A stretch of 33,825 bases of DNA, from the NCBI RefSeq assembly GCF_030651495.1, contig NZ_JAUSFI010000156.1, positions 1 to 33,825 of the forward strand, in the 5' to 3' direction. Shown here in pieces: positions 16,300 through 23,747 of the stretch (position 1 is the first letter of the stretch; the number at the start of each line of letters is the position of its first letter). The notes beneath the pieces were generated by a model, which did not search any database, was not told where the DNA came from, and was given only the letters and a program-made list of their open reading frames with translations. The translations under genes and the position numbers were made by a program. Source of the DNA: Undibacterium sp. (GTDB lineage Bacteria > Pseudomonadota > Gammaproteobacteria > Burkholderiales > Burkholderiaceae_D).

Positions 16300-17139
16300 T
16301 CACATCATCGTTGACAGAATTTGCCGCTGTCCTTTCGATGATGCGAACTGAGGAGTAATCGCTGGTGTCAGAACTCTCTGGTACTCGCGTTTGACCACTT
16401 GATAGCATTCACACGCATTTTGTTCAAGCCTATGCCGGTCGATGACCACAATATGACCGCGAGTGTAGGTAATGAGGCCGTCCTGTTGCATTTTTTTTGC
16501 GGCTTCGGTCACCCCTTCACGGCGGAATCCGAGTATTGTCCCTATCATGTCCTGCGTTAAGATCACTTGATTTGATTCCTGCCTATCAAGCATCAACAGC
16601 AGAAACCGGCATAATTGCTGGTAGAGCCGATGATGTCGATTGCATACTGCATTCTGAGCTATCTGAGCCGTGAGCGCCTGGGTATACCGTAGCAATAGAT
16701 GTAGAAAAGGACCGTTATGGTTAAATTCATCTAGCAGAAATCGTGCATTGATCCGGTAAGCATAGCCGCCACGCAATACGACTGCCCGGCTCGGTGAACT
16801 GCCCGCGCCCATGAAAATCGGTACGCCAAGCATACCCTCATTGCCTATCATGGCAATTTCAGCGCATGCGCCATCCTCCAGAATATAGTTCAGCGATACG
16901 ATTGAAGTGGTCGGAAAGTACACGTTGCCGCACGGGATGTCCGACCTGTAAAGTACGTCCCCGGCCGCCATCTGCATCAGCTCTAGGTGTGACTGAAGCC
17001 GCAGCAACTCGGCTTGCGTCATTGCCGCAAGCATACCGTTGCGTCGCAGGTTTTCAGGCGATATAAGATTATTCTGCCGAGGCCGCATACGACGTTCCGA
17101 AGCAGGCTTCCCAACTGGTGTGGTTGTAGCATATTTCAT
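16300..17139 (-). CDS. Crp/Fnr-family transcriptional regulator
   Basis: The protein has a cyclic-nucleotide-binding-like beta-roll (roughly residues 30-150) followed by a C-terminal winged helix-turn-helix (about 193-240: LTQDMIGTILGFRREGVTEAAKKM). It lacks an Fnr-type N-terminal cysteine cluster, so an iron-sulfur sensor is unlikely; the ligand is unknown. Two in-frame ATGs are possible (17145 and 17139). I chose 17139 because AGGGA lies six bases before it, whereas it directly abuts the first ATG. The gene is divergent from a c-type cytochrome gene. An Fnr-like dyad lies upstream at 17283-17298, placed as expected for class II regulation of this promoter, so autoregulation is plausible. 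A terminator follows the gene. Confidence 0.9.
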   Translation of the reverse strand: MKYATTTPVGKPASERRMRPRQNNLISPENLRRNGMLAAMTQAELLRLQSHLELMQMAAGDVLYRSDIPCGNVYFPTTSIVSLNYILEDGACAEIAMIGNEGMLGVPIFMGAGSSPSRAVVLRGGYAYRINARFLLDEFNHNGPFLHLLLRYTQALTAQIAQNAVCNRHHRLYQQLCRFLLLMLDRQESNQVILTQDMIGTILGFRREGVTEAAKKMQQDGLITYTRGHIVVIDRHRLEQNACECYQVVKREYQRVLTPAITPQFASSKGQRQILSTMM

Positions 17140-17173
17140 GAACATTCCCTTGCTCGGTATTCAAGACCAGCGA

Positions 17174-17190
17174 CCGGCTTGAAAAGCCGG
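17174..17190 (-). promoter_or_regulatory. Short hairpin in the leader of the Crp/Fnr-like gene
   Basis: ccggctt-gaa-aagccgg is a perfect 7-bp stem with a 3-base loop, 35 bases upstream of the chosen start codon. It would lie in the 5' untranslated region and could affect translation or message stability; no tail suggests termination. Confidence 0.5.
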
Positions 17191-17201
17191 AATTCATTTT
17201 G

Positions 17202-17241
17202 ATATTTACACCAACAACATAATATTTACACTAATAATAGT
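17202..17241. repeat. Two tandem 20-bp direct repeats in a divergent promoter region
   Basis: Units at 17202-17221 and 17222-17241 both start atatttacac and match at about 15 of 20 positions, most differences being C/T. The 20-base period, close to two helical turns, would fit two copies of a DNA-binding protein on one face of the helix. Confidence 0.5.
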
Positions 17242-17282
17242 TAACTATAAAACAAAGAATAGGTCAATCAATAAAATTGTTC

Positions 17283-17298
17283 TTTGACCTACGTCAAA
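17283..17298. promoter_or_regulatory. Fnr/Crp-family operator-like dyad (TTTGAC-N4-GTCAAA)
   Basis: tttgac-ctac-gtcaaa is a perfect dyad that resembles the Fnr/Anr/Dnr consensus TTGAT-N4-ATCAA with C/G at the inner position. Its centre is 17290.5. On the - strand a TATTCT at 17256-17261 could be a -10 box, giving a start near 17249 and placing the dyad at about -41, the classic class II activator position for the Crp/Fnr-like gene. It is also about 195 bases upstream of the cytochrome start. Confidence 0.6.
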
Positions 17299-17492
17299 CT
17301 ATAGAATGTTTATTTATTGCAAACGGATAGCGCAATGTGTTAAGTGAATCGTGATGGGTTATATTGTTTTAACGTGGTAAGTCAACAACAATATTCATCT
17401 ATCTATTCAACCTGACACGGCGTGTTGCATGAGCATGCCCTGGTATGAAAAATAAGTTGGTTTTAGTCGATTTTGTTTTTGGAGTTTTCAAA

Positions 17493-17831
17493 ATGACAAA
17501 CAGGCAAAATAGAAAAATACTGATGGTGTGCTTGATTGCAAGTATCGCAACCACCGCATATTCCGAACCCACGATAGAAATGTCGCGAGGTGAACTGCTT
17601 TATTCGACGCATTGCATTGCCTGCCATACGACAAAAGTTCATTGGCGCGACAAGCGCCTAGTGACTGATTGGCAAAGTTTAAATAATCAGGTGCGCCGAT
17701 GGCAAGAGAGTATCAGCCTCAACTGGAACGCGGATGATGTGGCTGTAGTGTCATCTTATCTAAATGCAGTTTACTACCATCTTCCAACAGATAAAGTGAA
17801 GGAAGTCGCACAGAAAAAAACCGAAAAATAG
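17493..17831 (+). CDS. Small exported c-type cytochrome (monohaem)
   Basis: I chose the ATG at 17493 because GGAG lies eight bases upstream and it gives a normal signal peptide (NRQNRKILMVCLIASIATTAYS, cleavage probably after the Ser). An in-frame ATG at 17445 would add 16 residues ahead of the signal. The mature part has one haem-binding CxxCH (CIACH) and is about 90 residues long. No Met follows the CxxCH motif, so the sixth haem ligand must be something else, for example the His in VHWRDK or YYHLP, or be absent. A periplasmic electron carrier is likely. It is divergent from a Crp/Fnr-family regulator, which suggests redox or oxygen control; its partner oxidase is not in the window. Confidence 0.85.
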   Translation: MTNRQNRKILMVCLIASIATTAYSEPTIEMSRGELLYSTHCIACHTTKVHWRDKRLVTDWQSLNNQVRRWQESISLNWNADDVAVVSSYLNAVYYHLPTDKVKEVAQKKTEK

Positions 17832-18031
17832 CGAGATGATGTCATTCGGTAAAGAGGATGCGGAATTTTGGCCCTTTTTGCGGCGCTGCCTATTTCGGCC
17901 ATGCGTCGTTATGTATTTCAGTCTAAAAAATCTCGGTATTTTCTTTTGTGTAACTGCCTGGCATAGGTTTATTCAGCTTGATAACAGCATGAGTTCTCGA
18001 TCATAAGTAGATCAGTATTGCCAATTGCTGT

Positions 18032-18045
18032 GTGTGTCAGCGCAC
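18032..18045 (+). promoter_or_regulatory. Recurrent intergenic hairpin motif, copy B (upstream of the DUF4398 lipoprotein)
   Basis: gtgtg-tcag-cgcac pairs with one G.U-compatible position, extended outward by one T-A pair, and is followed by agactgac. It ends 79 bases before the ATG at 18124, in the same orientation. The preceding sequence (atcagta...aattgc) resembles that before copy C. Confidence 0.7.
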
Positions 18046-18123
18046 AGACTGACAAAAATACAAAGCTTATAACGTCATTCATCAGGGCGATATCACATTC
18101 GATTAGCCATTCAATGGGGCAAG

Positions 18124-18504
18124 ATGATGACTAAAAATCTAAAATTATGGTTCAAAGTTCTTTGTGGTGCTAGCGTAGTTTTGGCGGTTGGTTGCAGTAG
18201 TATGAAAACACCGGCAACCGCCGATGTTGCCGTGTCCAAGGCGGCTGTCGAGAATGCCGCGAGTGCTGGCGGGGGCGAGTTTGCACCGGTCGAAATGAAT
18301 TCTGCACGTGAAAAAATGGCCTTGGCAAATAAAGCCATGGCAGCCAAAGATTACAAATTGGCAGTCACTTTAGCGAATCAGGCACAGGCGGATGCCAAGC
18401 TCGCGCAAGGCAAAGCCAATTCGGCAAAAGCACAAGCGGCGGCAGATGCCTTACAAGACGATATTCGGGTGTTGCGTGAAGAACTCGATCGCGCTAATAA
18501 ATAA
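18124..18504 (+). CDS. DUF4398-type lipoprotein
   Basis: The N-terminal signal ends in a lipobox-like LAVGC with Cys 24, so this is probably a lipid-anchored periplasmic protein. The rest is Ala- and Lys-rich and helical (KAAVENAASAGG...NSAREKMALANKAMAAKDYKLAVTLANQAQADAKLAQ), with the alternating A/K pattern of DUF4398 proteins, ending in a short coiled coil (DALQDDIRVLREELDRANK). The second ATG (18127) is better spaced from GGGG at 18117-18120 and may be the true start. It precedes a larger protein with a similar N-terminal region plus an OmpA domain; the two probably work together at the outer membrane or peptidoglycan. A copy of the recurrent hairpin motif lies upstream. Confidence 0.8.
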   Translation: MMTKNLKLWFKVLCGASVVLAVGCSSMKTPATADVAVSKAAVENAASAGGGEFAPVEMNSAREKMALANKAMAAKDYKLAVTLANQAQADAKLAQGKANSAKAQAAADALQDDIRVLREELDRANK

Positions 18505-18603
18505 TAAATAAATCAATCTCTTTCATCTGCTTGTGGCCGTGCTGAGAGATGGACGCGGCAATGAAAGTTGATCAATTAAGGCTGTAATTTAAAGGAAATC
18601 AAA

Positions 18604-19494
18604 ATGAAAAAAACGCAATTTACCCCTGTCTTGTTAGCTATTTCAGTTTTCGTCGCTGCTTGTAGTTCTATGCCAAAAACAACCAGTTTGCTGGATCAGA
18701 CCCGTATTGACTACGTAATGGCACAGAATAATCCTCAAGTCATGACTTATGCCACATCAGAAATGAAGCAAGCTAGCGATGCGCTGGCACAAGCAAATGA
18801 CGCTGCGAACAATAACGACAGTTTAGACAAAATTGATAAATTGGCTTACCTTGCCAAGCAAAAAATCGCTTTAACGCAAGAGGTGGCAAAACAAAAATCA
18901 GCCGAGGCAGAGGTCGCTAATGCTGGTAAGGAGCGGGATCAAATTCGTTTGGATCAACGCACCAATGAAGCCAATCGAGCGAATGTCAATGCTGAGCAGT
19001 CTAAATTGGCAGCGCAGATAGCTCAAGGCGAAACAGCCGAGGCGCAACGCCAGGCGCAGGAGGCGCAAGCACGTGCGGCACAGCTGGAAAGTCAATTATC
19101 GGATCTGGCGGCAAAAAAGACTGAACGCGGCATCATTATCACTCTTGGCGATGTTTTGTTCGGCACCGATCAGGCGCGTTTAAATCCGGATGGCATGCGT
19201 ACAGCACAAAAATTGGCGGATATCTTGCAACAAAATCCCCAGCGCACCGTACTGGTAGAGGGTTTTACAGACAGCACCGGTTCCGCTGAACATAATCAAG
19301 AATTATCCGAGCGCCGCGCCACTGCAGTACGGAGTGCGTTGCAATTACAAGGAGTCAATCGCGATCGTATTGCGGTACGAGGCTATGGCGAAGCGTTTCC
19401 TGTCGCCGCCAATGACACAGCACAAAATCGGCAGTTGAACCGACGCGTAGAAATCATCCTTTCTGATGCCAATGGAAAAATTACACCGCGTTAA
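18604..19494 (+). CDS. OmpA-family peptidoglycan-binding lipoprotein with DUF4398-like N-terminus
   Basis: A lipoprotein signal with Cys 20 (FVAAC) is followed by a DUF4398-like helical region (about 25-100), a long Ala/Gln/Glu-rich coiled coil (about 100-172) and a C-terminal OmpA-like domain (about 175-290). The two residues known to bind diaminopimelate in OmpA, Asp and Arg 15 residues apart, are present as D223 (GFTDSTGS) and R238 (SERRA). It should tether the outer membrane to peptidoglycan. AAAGGAAA gives a good ribosome-binding site. It lies 99 bases after the DUF4398 lipoprotein and is probably co-transcribed with it. Confidence 0.9.
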   Translation: MKKTQFTPVLLAISVFVAACSSMPKTTSLLDQTRIDYVMAQNNPQVMTYATSEMKQASDALAQANDAANNNDSLDKIDKLAYLAKQKIALTQEVAKQKSAEAEVANAGKERDQIRLDQRTNEANRANVNAEQSKLAAQIAQGETAEAQRQAQEAQARAAQLESQLSDLAAKKTERGIIITLGDVLFGTDQARLNPDGMRTAQKLADILQQNPQRTVLVEGFTDSTGSAEHNQELSERRATAVRSALQLQGVNRDRIAVRGYGEAFPVAANDTAQNRQLNRRVEIILSDANGKITPR

Positions 19495-19544
19495 TTTGCA
19501 GAAATTTTGATTTCTTATTTTTTTATTCTTACTGAAAGAAAATC

Positions 19545-20081
19545 ATGCATGAAGTAAATAAATCTAAGCACATAGGGATCGATACTGCGGCCATCCGCGA
19601 AGCAGCCAGACATATCGATGATGGTGCAGTAACGGCGGGCTACCAAGCAAACCGTAAGGAGGTGATCGATATGTTAAACGGTGCGCTGGCGACCGAACTC
19701 GTGTGTATCTTGCGCTACAAGCGTCATTACTACACAGTTACCGGCTTACAGAATGGGCCGATCAAGGCTGAATTTCTGCAGCATGCCCTTGAGGAGCAAG
19801 GTCATGCTGATCTATTGGCTGAACGCATCGTACAGTTAAATGGCAAACCTGATTTTAATCCCGCCACGTTGATTGAGCGTAGTCATGCCGAATATGATGA
19901 TTCGGATAGCATTCAATCCATGATTAAAGCCAATCTGATCGCGGAACGTATCGCCATCGAAGCCTATCGTCAGATGATAGAAACGATAGGCGAAACCGAC
20001 CCGACTACGCGTCATATGCTGGTTGGCATTATGGCGATGGAAGAAGAGCACGCCGATGATATGCGTGATTTATTGGCATAG
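19545..20081 (+). CDS. Ferritin-like protein (bacterioferritin/Dps-like four-helix bundle)
   Basis: After a polar N-terminal 40 residues, the 178-residue protein shows the four-helix pattern with metal-ligand motifs: E in MLNGALATELVC, E..H in HALEEQGHADLLAERI, E in NLIAERIAIEAY and E..H in AMEEEHADDM. This set is expected of a di-iron ferroxidase centre, so iron oxidation/storage or DNA protection in stress is likely. No signal peptide is present, so it is cytoplasmic. It lies 50 bases after the OmpA-type gene and 54 before the DUF883 gene. I cannot tell bacterioferritin from other ferritin-like subfamilies by eye. Confidence 0.8.
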   Translation: MHEVNKSKHIGIDTAAIREAARHIDDGAVTAGYQANRKEVIDMLNGALATELVCILRYKRHYYTVTGLQNGPIKAEFLQHALEEQGHADLLAERIVQLNGKPDFNPATLIERSHAEYDDSDSIQSMIKANLIAERIAIEAYRQMIETIGETDPTTRHMLVGIMAMEEEHADDMRDLLA

Positions 20082-20135
20082 TGTTATAGATGTATTTATG
20101 ATTTTCAACGTCCACTACTTATTTAGGAGCACACC

Positions 20136-20438
20136 ATGCTGGAAGCAAGTTTAAAAACAGTCAACAATGACATCAACACACTCATTAAAAATGCCCAAAT
20201 GGTATTTCAAGAAGCCACCACCTTGACTGGCGAAAAAGCAACTGAAGCGCGTCAAAAAGGCATGCAGTTACTGGATACCGCATTGGGCAAGGCACAAGAT
20301 GCGCAAGCAAGTGCGTTTGCTGCCGGCAAGGAAATGTGCGTATCGGCAGACCATTACGTGAAAGAAAATCCGTGGCGTACGATTAGCGCAGCGGCCAGCA
20401 TTGGGCTATTGCTAGGTGTCATACTTGCTCGTAAATAA
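20136..20438 (+). CDS. DUF883 (ElaB/YqjD-like) membrane-anchored protein
   Basis: The protein is 100 residues. It has an amphipathic helical N-terminal region (about 1-70), an ENPWRT motif near 78-83, and a C-terminal membrane helix with small residues (SAAASIGLLLGVILARK). This layout is characteristic of ElaB/YqjD proteins, tail-anchored inner-membrane proteins of stationary phase reported to bind ribosomes in E. coli. AGGAG lies a few bases before the ATG. A strong terminator follows at 20470-20496, ending this group of stress-type genes. Confidence 0.85.
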   Translation: MLEASLKTVNNDINTLIKNAQMVFQEATTLTGEKATEARQKGMQLLDTALGKAQDAQASAFAAGKEMCVSADHYVKENPWRTISAAASIGLLLGVILARK

Positions 20439-20469
20439 TTATTTTTTAGATAAAAATAATGGTTTTATC

Positions 20470-20496
20470 AACAAAGGCCATTATCTGGCCTTTGTT
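20470..20496 (+). terminator. Rho-independent terminator after the DUF883 gene
   Basis: aacaaaggcca-ttatc-tggcctttgtt is a perfect 11-bp stem with a 5-base loop and a T-rich right arm continuing into taattct. It lies 32 bases after the stop codon. Confidence 0.8.
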
Positions 20497-20626
20497 TAAT
20501 TCTATATGCCTGCTCACCGATAAAAGATGGTGATGTTGCTAATGTTAAAAGAAATTTTTGTTGGATCTTAGTTAAATTTTAGCTAATTTTATGATGGCTT
20601 AAGTGGCAGATAGGATTGAAGGCAAC

Positions 20627-22720
20627 ATGGCAAACCGAATTATTATTATTACCAATCTCCCTGGCGATGCGGATACCCTGACCGCTGTCCTTGGTAGCGC
20701 CAGAGATGGTCCTTTCGAGGTTGAATGGGTGCGGCATCTTTCAACCGCGCTTAAAAGACTGCGCATGGGGGGAATTGATGCCATATTGGTCGATTTGTCT
20801 TTGCCCGATAGCCATGGAATCGCCACTTTTGATCAATTGTTTGCCGCTGCACCCCACACTCCGATCATGACCTTGAGTGTGGAGGATGACGCATTAGCAG
20901 TAGAGGCGGTACAGCGTGGCGCCCAAGGCTATTTATTAAAAGAGCATCTTGTCAGTAGCCTGGTGCCGCAAACGCTACGCAATATTATTCAGCGTAAAGC
21001 GGTGGAAGATGCCTTTTATAAAGAAAAAGCGCGCGCAGAAATTGCACTTAACTCTATCGGTGATGCGGTGATTTGCACCGATATGGAAGGTATTATCGAT
21101 TATCTCAACATCGCGGCAGAAAAAATGACCGGGTGGTCGAGATTGGACGCGAGCGGCCACGCTCTTGGTGACGTGTTTAAAATCATCAATGGCATAACTG
21201 GTAAACCCGAACGCAATACAGTTGAGTTGGTGTTAGAGGTAAATAAGTCTATTGGATTGCCGCCAGATACGGTTTTAGTCCGGCGCGATGGTAGTCATGT
21301 CTCTATCGAAGATTCTGCTGCCCCAATTAATGACTGGGACGGACAGCCTACCGGTGTAGTGATTGTGTTCCATGACGTTAGTTTAGCGCAATCAATGGCC
21401 AAAAAAATGGCCCATCTGGCGCAGCATGATTTTCTGACCAACTTGCCGAATCGCGCATTGTTGAATGACCGCATAGCGCACGCAATTATATTATCTAAAA
21501 GAAACAACTCGCAACTCGCCGTACTATTCCTTGATCTGGATAATTTTAAACACATAAATGATTCTTTAGGGCACGCGACCGGAGACAAGTTACTGCAATC
21601 GGTGACGCAGCGTCTGAGTGGGTGTGTGCGTGGATCTGATACGGTTAGCCGGCAGGGCGGGGATGAGTTTGTCATTCTGTTAGCGGAAGGCAAGAGCGAA
21701 GAAGATGCAGCCGCTACCGCTAACAAAATTCTTGGCGTACTGGCTTTACCGCATTCTATTGACCAGGATGAGTTATACGTTACCACTAGTATTGGCATCA
21801 GTATCTATCCGGCCGACGGCGAGGATGCAGAAACACTGATTAAAAGTGCTGATATCGCGATGTATCATGCTAAAGAGAAAGGGCGCAACAATTTCCAGTT
21901 TTTTAGGAGTTCGATGAATATCCGTGCGGTGGAACGGCAATTGATTGAAGCAAATTTGCGCACAGCACTGGAGAAGAACGAATTTGTTTTGCATTATCAA
22001 CCCAAGGTGAATCTCGATACCGGTTTAGTGACCGGTGTTGAAGCTTTGTTGCGCTGGATACATCCGGATTTGGGAATGGTTCTTCCAGCACGATTTATGC
22101 GTATCGCGGAAGATTGCGGCTTGATTGTACCGATAGGACGCTGGGTGTTGCTCGAAGCATGTACACAAGCAAAGCGATGGGTAGACGCCGGGCTTATGCC
22201 GATATCGATCGCGGTGAATATTTCTGCGGTTGAATTTCGACAAAAACATTTTTTTGAAGGCGTACGCACTATCTTGAACGATACCGGATTGGATCCCGGC
22301 TATTTAGAATTGGAAATCACCGAAAGCGTATTAATGCGTGATGCACAGGCCAGCGCTGCCATACTTCAAGAGCTGAAAAATATGGGAGTCCAATTGGCCG
22401 TCGATGATTTTGGTACCGGTTATTCTAGTTTGAGTTATCTGGAGCGATTCCCTATCGATGTTTTGAAAATTGATCAGTCGTTTGTGCGCGATATTGCTAT
22501 CGATACCGATAACGGGATCATCGTCAGTGCGGTCATCGGGATGGGGAATAATCTCAAACTACGTGTGATCGCCGAGGGTATTGAGAATCAAGCGCAGCTA
22601 AGCTTTCTTAAATCCCAAAATTGTGAAGAAGGACAAGGTTATTTTTTTAGCCACCCCATCACAGCAGATCAATTTTATGAGCTGCGTAGCATCGGAAACT
22701 GCCAAATAGGTGGAATTTAA
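20627..22720 (+). CDS. REC-PAS-GGDEF-EAL cyclic-di-GMP regulatory protein
   Basis: The 697-residue protein has a receiver domain (Asp 56 in LVDLSLPDSHG, Lys 105), a PAS domain (about 140-255), GGDEF (motif GGDEF at 344-348, with inhibitory-site RxxD five residues before it) and EAL (motif EALLR from Glu 472; ELEITES, DDFGTGYSSL, KIDQSFV and AEGIENQ all present). Both catalytic domains look competent, so it could make or degrade cyclic-di-GMP, tuned by phosphorylation and the PAS input. The frame extends to a GTG at 20603. I prefer ATG 20627, where the receiver begins and GAAGG lies just upstream. It has no adjacent kinase; the kinases at the left end are possible donors. Confidence 0.92.
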   Translation: MANRIIIITNLPGDADTLTAVLGSARDGPFEVEWVRHLSTALKRLRMGGIDAILVDLSLPDSHGIATFDQLFAAAPHTPIMTLSVEDDALAVEAVQRGAQGYLLKEHLVSSLVPQTLRNIIQRKAVEDAFYKEKARAEIALNSIGDAVICTDMEGIIDYLNIAAEKMTGWSRLDASGHALGDVFKIINGITGKPERNTVELVLEVNKSIGLPPDTVLVRRDGSHVSIEDSAAPINDWDGQPTGVVIVFHDVSLAQSMAKKMAHLAQHDFLTNLPNRALLNDRIAHAIILSKRNNSQLAVLFLDLDNFKHINDSLGHATGDKLLQSVTQRLSGCVRGSDTVSRQGGDEFVILLAEGKSEEDAAATANKILGVLALPHSIDQDELYVTTSIGISIYPADGEDAETLIKSADIAMYHAKEKGRNNFQFFRSSMNIRAVERQLIEANLRTALEKNEFVLHYQPKVNLDTGLVTGVEALLRWIHPDLGMVLPARFMRIAEDCGLIVPIGRWVLLEACTQAKRWVDAGLMPISIAVNISAVEFRQKHFFEGVRTILNDTGLDPGYLELEITESVLMRDAQASAAILQELKNMGVQLAVDDFGTGYSSLSYLERFPIDVLKIDQSFVRDIAIDTDNGIIVSAVIGMGNNLKLRVIAEGIENQAQLSFLKSQNCEEGQGYFFSHPITADQFYELRSIGNCQIGGI

Positions 22721-22815
22721 AAGAATTAGTTGATTTATCGATAAATAAAAATGGCAAAAATTTGTCATGGTTCCGCCTCCTTTAGTACCTCATTTATAAA
22801 ATAAAAAGTGATCTA

Positions 22816-22888
22816 GCCCACGGCGCAGTCCCCATGCACCTCTTGGGCCAGTCGTGCCTGTAAGGCGCATGGGGACTGCGCCGTGGGC
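22816..22888. repeat. Perfect 22-bp inverted repeat forming a large GC-rich hairpin
   Basis: The left arm 22816-22837 begins gcccacggcgcag; the right arm 22867-22888 is its exact reverse complement; the loop is 29 bases. Such a long perfect stem is unusual for a terminator, and the nearest T run begins 12 bases beyond it. Candidates are a small repeat element, a structured RNA, or an elaborate 3' end of the GGDEF-EAL gene. Confidence 0.85.
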
Positions 22889-22961
22889 ATGACCTTTATG
22901 AATTTTTTTCTTCCTTGATCGCAGAGACTCTCAGATTTTCATCAGTAAGAAATTGCATTAC

Positions 22962-22975
22962 GTTCGTTAGCGCAC
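22962..22975 (+). promoter_or_regulatory. Recurrent intergenic hairpin motif, copy C (upstream of the BON lipoprotein)
   Basis: gttcg-ttag-cgcac pairs with one mismatch and is followed by agagtgatc. It ends 72 bases before the ATG at 23047 in the same orientation. Confidence 0.7.
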
Positions 22976-23046
22976 AGAGTGATCGTGAGCAAAAGTACAT
23001 AGTGCAAAGGCATTTAAAATTTCTTTCATTCTGAACTGGATAAATC

Positions 23047-23622
23047 ATGATTAAGCTCTCATCTCGTTTGACCTGTGCCAGCGCAATCGCTGCGTGCGTA
23101 TTATTTATCCCTTTGTCAGGCTGCAACAAAGCAAGCGATACTGGCACCGTAGCATCTACTACCATTGGTAACGAAATCGATGATTCTGTGGTGACGACCA
23201 GAGTCAAGACTGCGCTCATGTCGGATGACTATATCAAGAGTCTTGATATCAAAGTAGAGACGCGCAAGAGCGAGGTAGTGTTAAGCGGCTTTGCTGACAA
23301 CCAAGCGCAAATTGACCGTAGTATTTTGGTCGCTCAGGGCGTCCAGGGAGTCAAAAGTGTAACGAATAAGCTGACTATAAAAGAGGGGAAGCAGTCCGTC
23401 GGCAATAAGATTGATGATAGCGTAATTACCGCTAAAGTTAAGGCCGCAATGTTGGCTGACCCCGTGATGAAGAGTATGGAAGTATCAGTGAACACACGAA
23501 AAGGTGAGGTTCAACTGAGTGGCTTTGTTGATAGTACAGTCCAATTAAGCCATGCTGTGGATGTCGCTAAGCAGGTTGAGGGCGTCGTCAGTGTGGTGAA
23601 TCAAATGAGTATCAAGAAGTAA
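23047..23622 (+). CDS. Periplasmic lipoprotein with two BON domains
   Basis: A lipoprotein signal with lipobox LSGC (Cys 26) is followed by two BON domains (about 41-112 and 118-190). They are clearly duplicated: IGNEIDDSVVTTRVKTALMSD...VVLSGFADNQAQ and VGNKIDDSVITAKVKAAMLAD...VQLSGFVDSTVQ. The layout resembles OsmY/DolP-type envelope-stress proteins, which bind phospholipid or stabilise the outer membrane. The gene appears to be monocistronic and ends against convergent genes. A recurrent hairpin motif lies 72 bases upstream. Exact function unknown. Confidence 0.9.
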   Translation: MIKLSSRLTCASAIAACVLFIPLSGCNKASDTGTVASTTIGNEIDDSVVTTRVKTALMSDDYIKSLDIKVETRKSEVVLSGFADNQAQIDRSILVAQGVQGVKSVTNKLTIKEGKQSVGNKIDDSVITAKVKAAMLADPVMKSMEVSVNTRKGEVQLSGFVDSTVQLSHAVDVAKQVEGVVSVVNQMSIKK

Positions 23623-23657
23623 CTGCGTAAAGCTAAATTGAGCTCGGTCCAATAAGT

Positions 23658-23684
23658 TGTGAATTGAATTGAATTCAATTCACA
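23658..23684. terminator. AT-rich perfect palindrome between convergent genes
   Basis: Arms tgtgaattgaatt (23658-23670) and aattcaattcaca (23672-23684) flank a single G. It lies 35 bases after the BON gene and before the stop of the - strand exported-protein gene, so a bidirectional transcription end is likeliest; TTTC follows on the + strand. A protein-binding dyad is the alternative. A second inverted repeat (atccacgc / gcgtggat, 23692-23699 and 23722-23729) lies beside it. Confidence 0.45.
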
Positions 23685-23747
23685 TTTCTAAATCCACGCG
23701 CTTTCCAAAGTCGGGACGGTAGCGTGGATAATAGTTGGAATCAGATG

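Larger units (their letters stand above)
22721..23046. other. 326-base spacer upstream of the BON lipoprotein gene
   Basis: No coding sequence is supported. It carries a GC-rich perfect inverted repeat (22816-22888) in otherwise AT-rich DNA, a T run (22901-22907), and one copy of the recurrent hairpin motif (22962-22975) before the BON gene. Confidence 0.6.

Noticed and set aside
17445..17492. Longer start for the cytochrome gene
   Set aside because: The added residues would precede the signal peptide, and a GGAG with ideal spacing supports the ATG at 17493.
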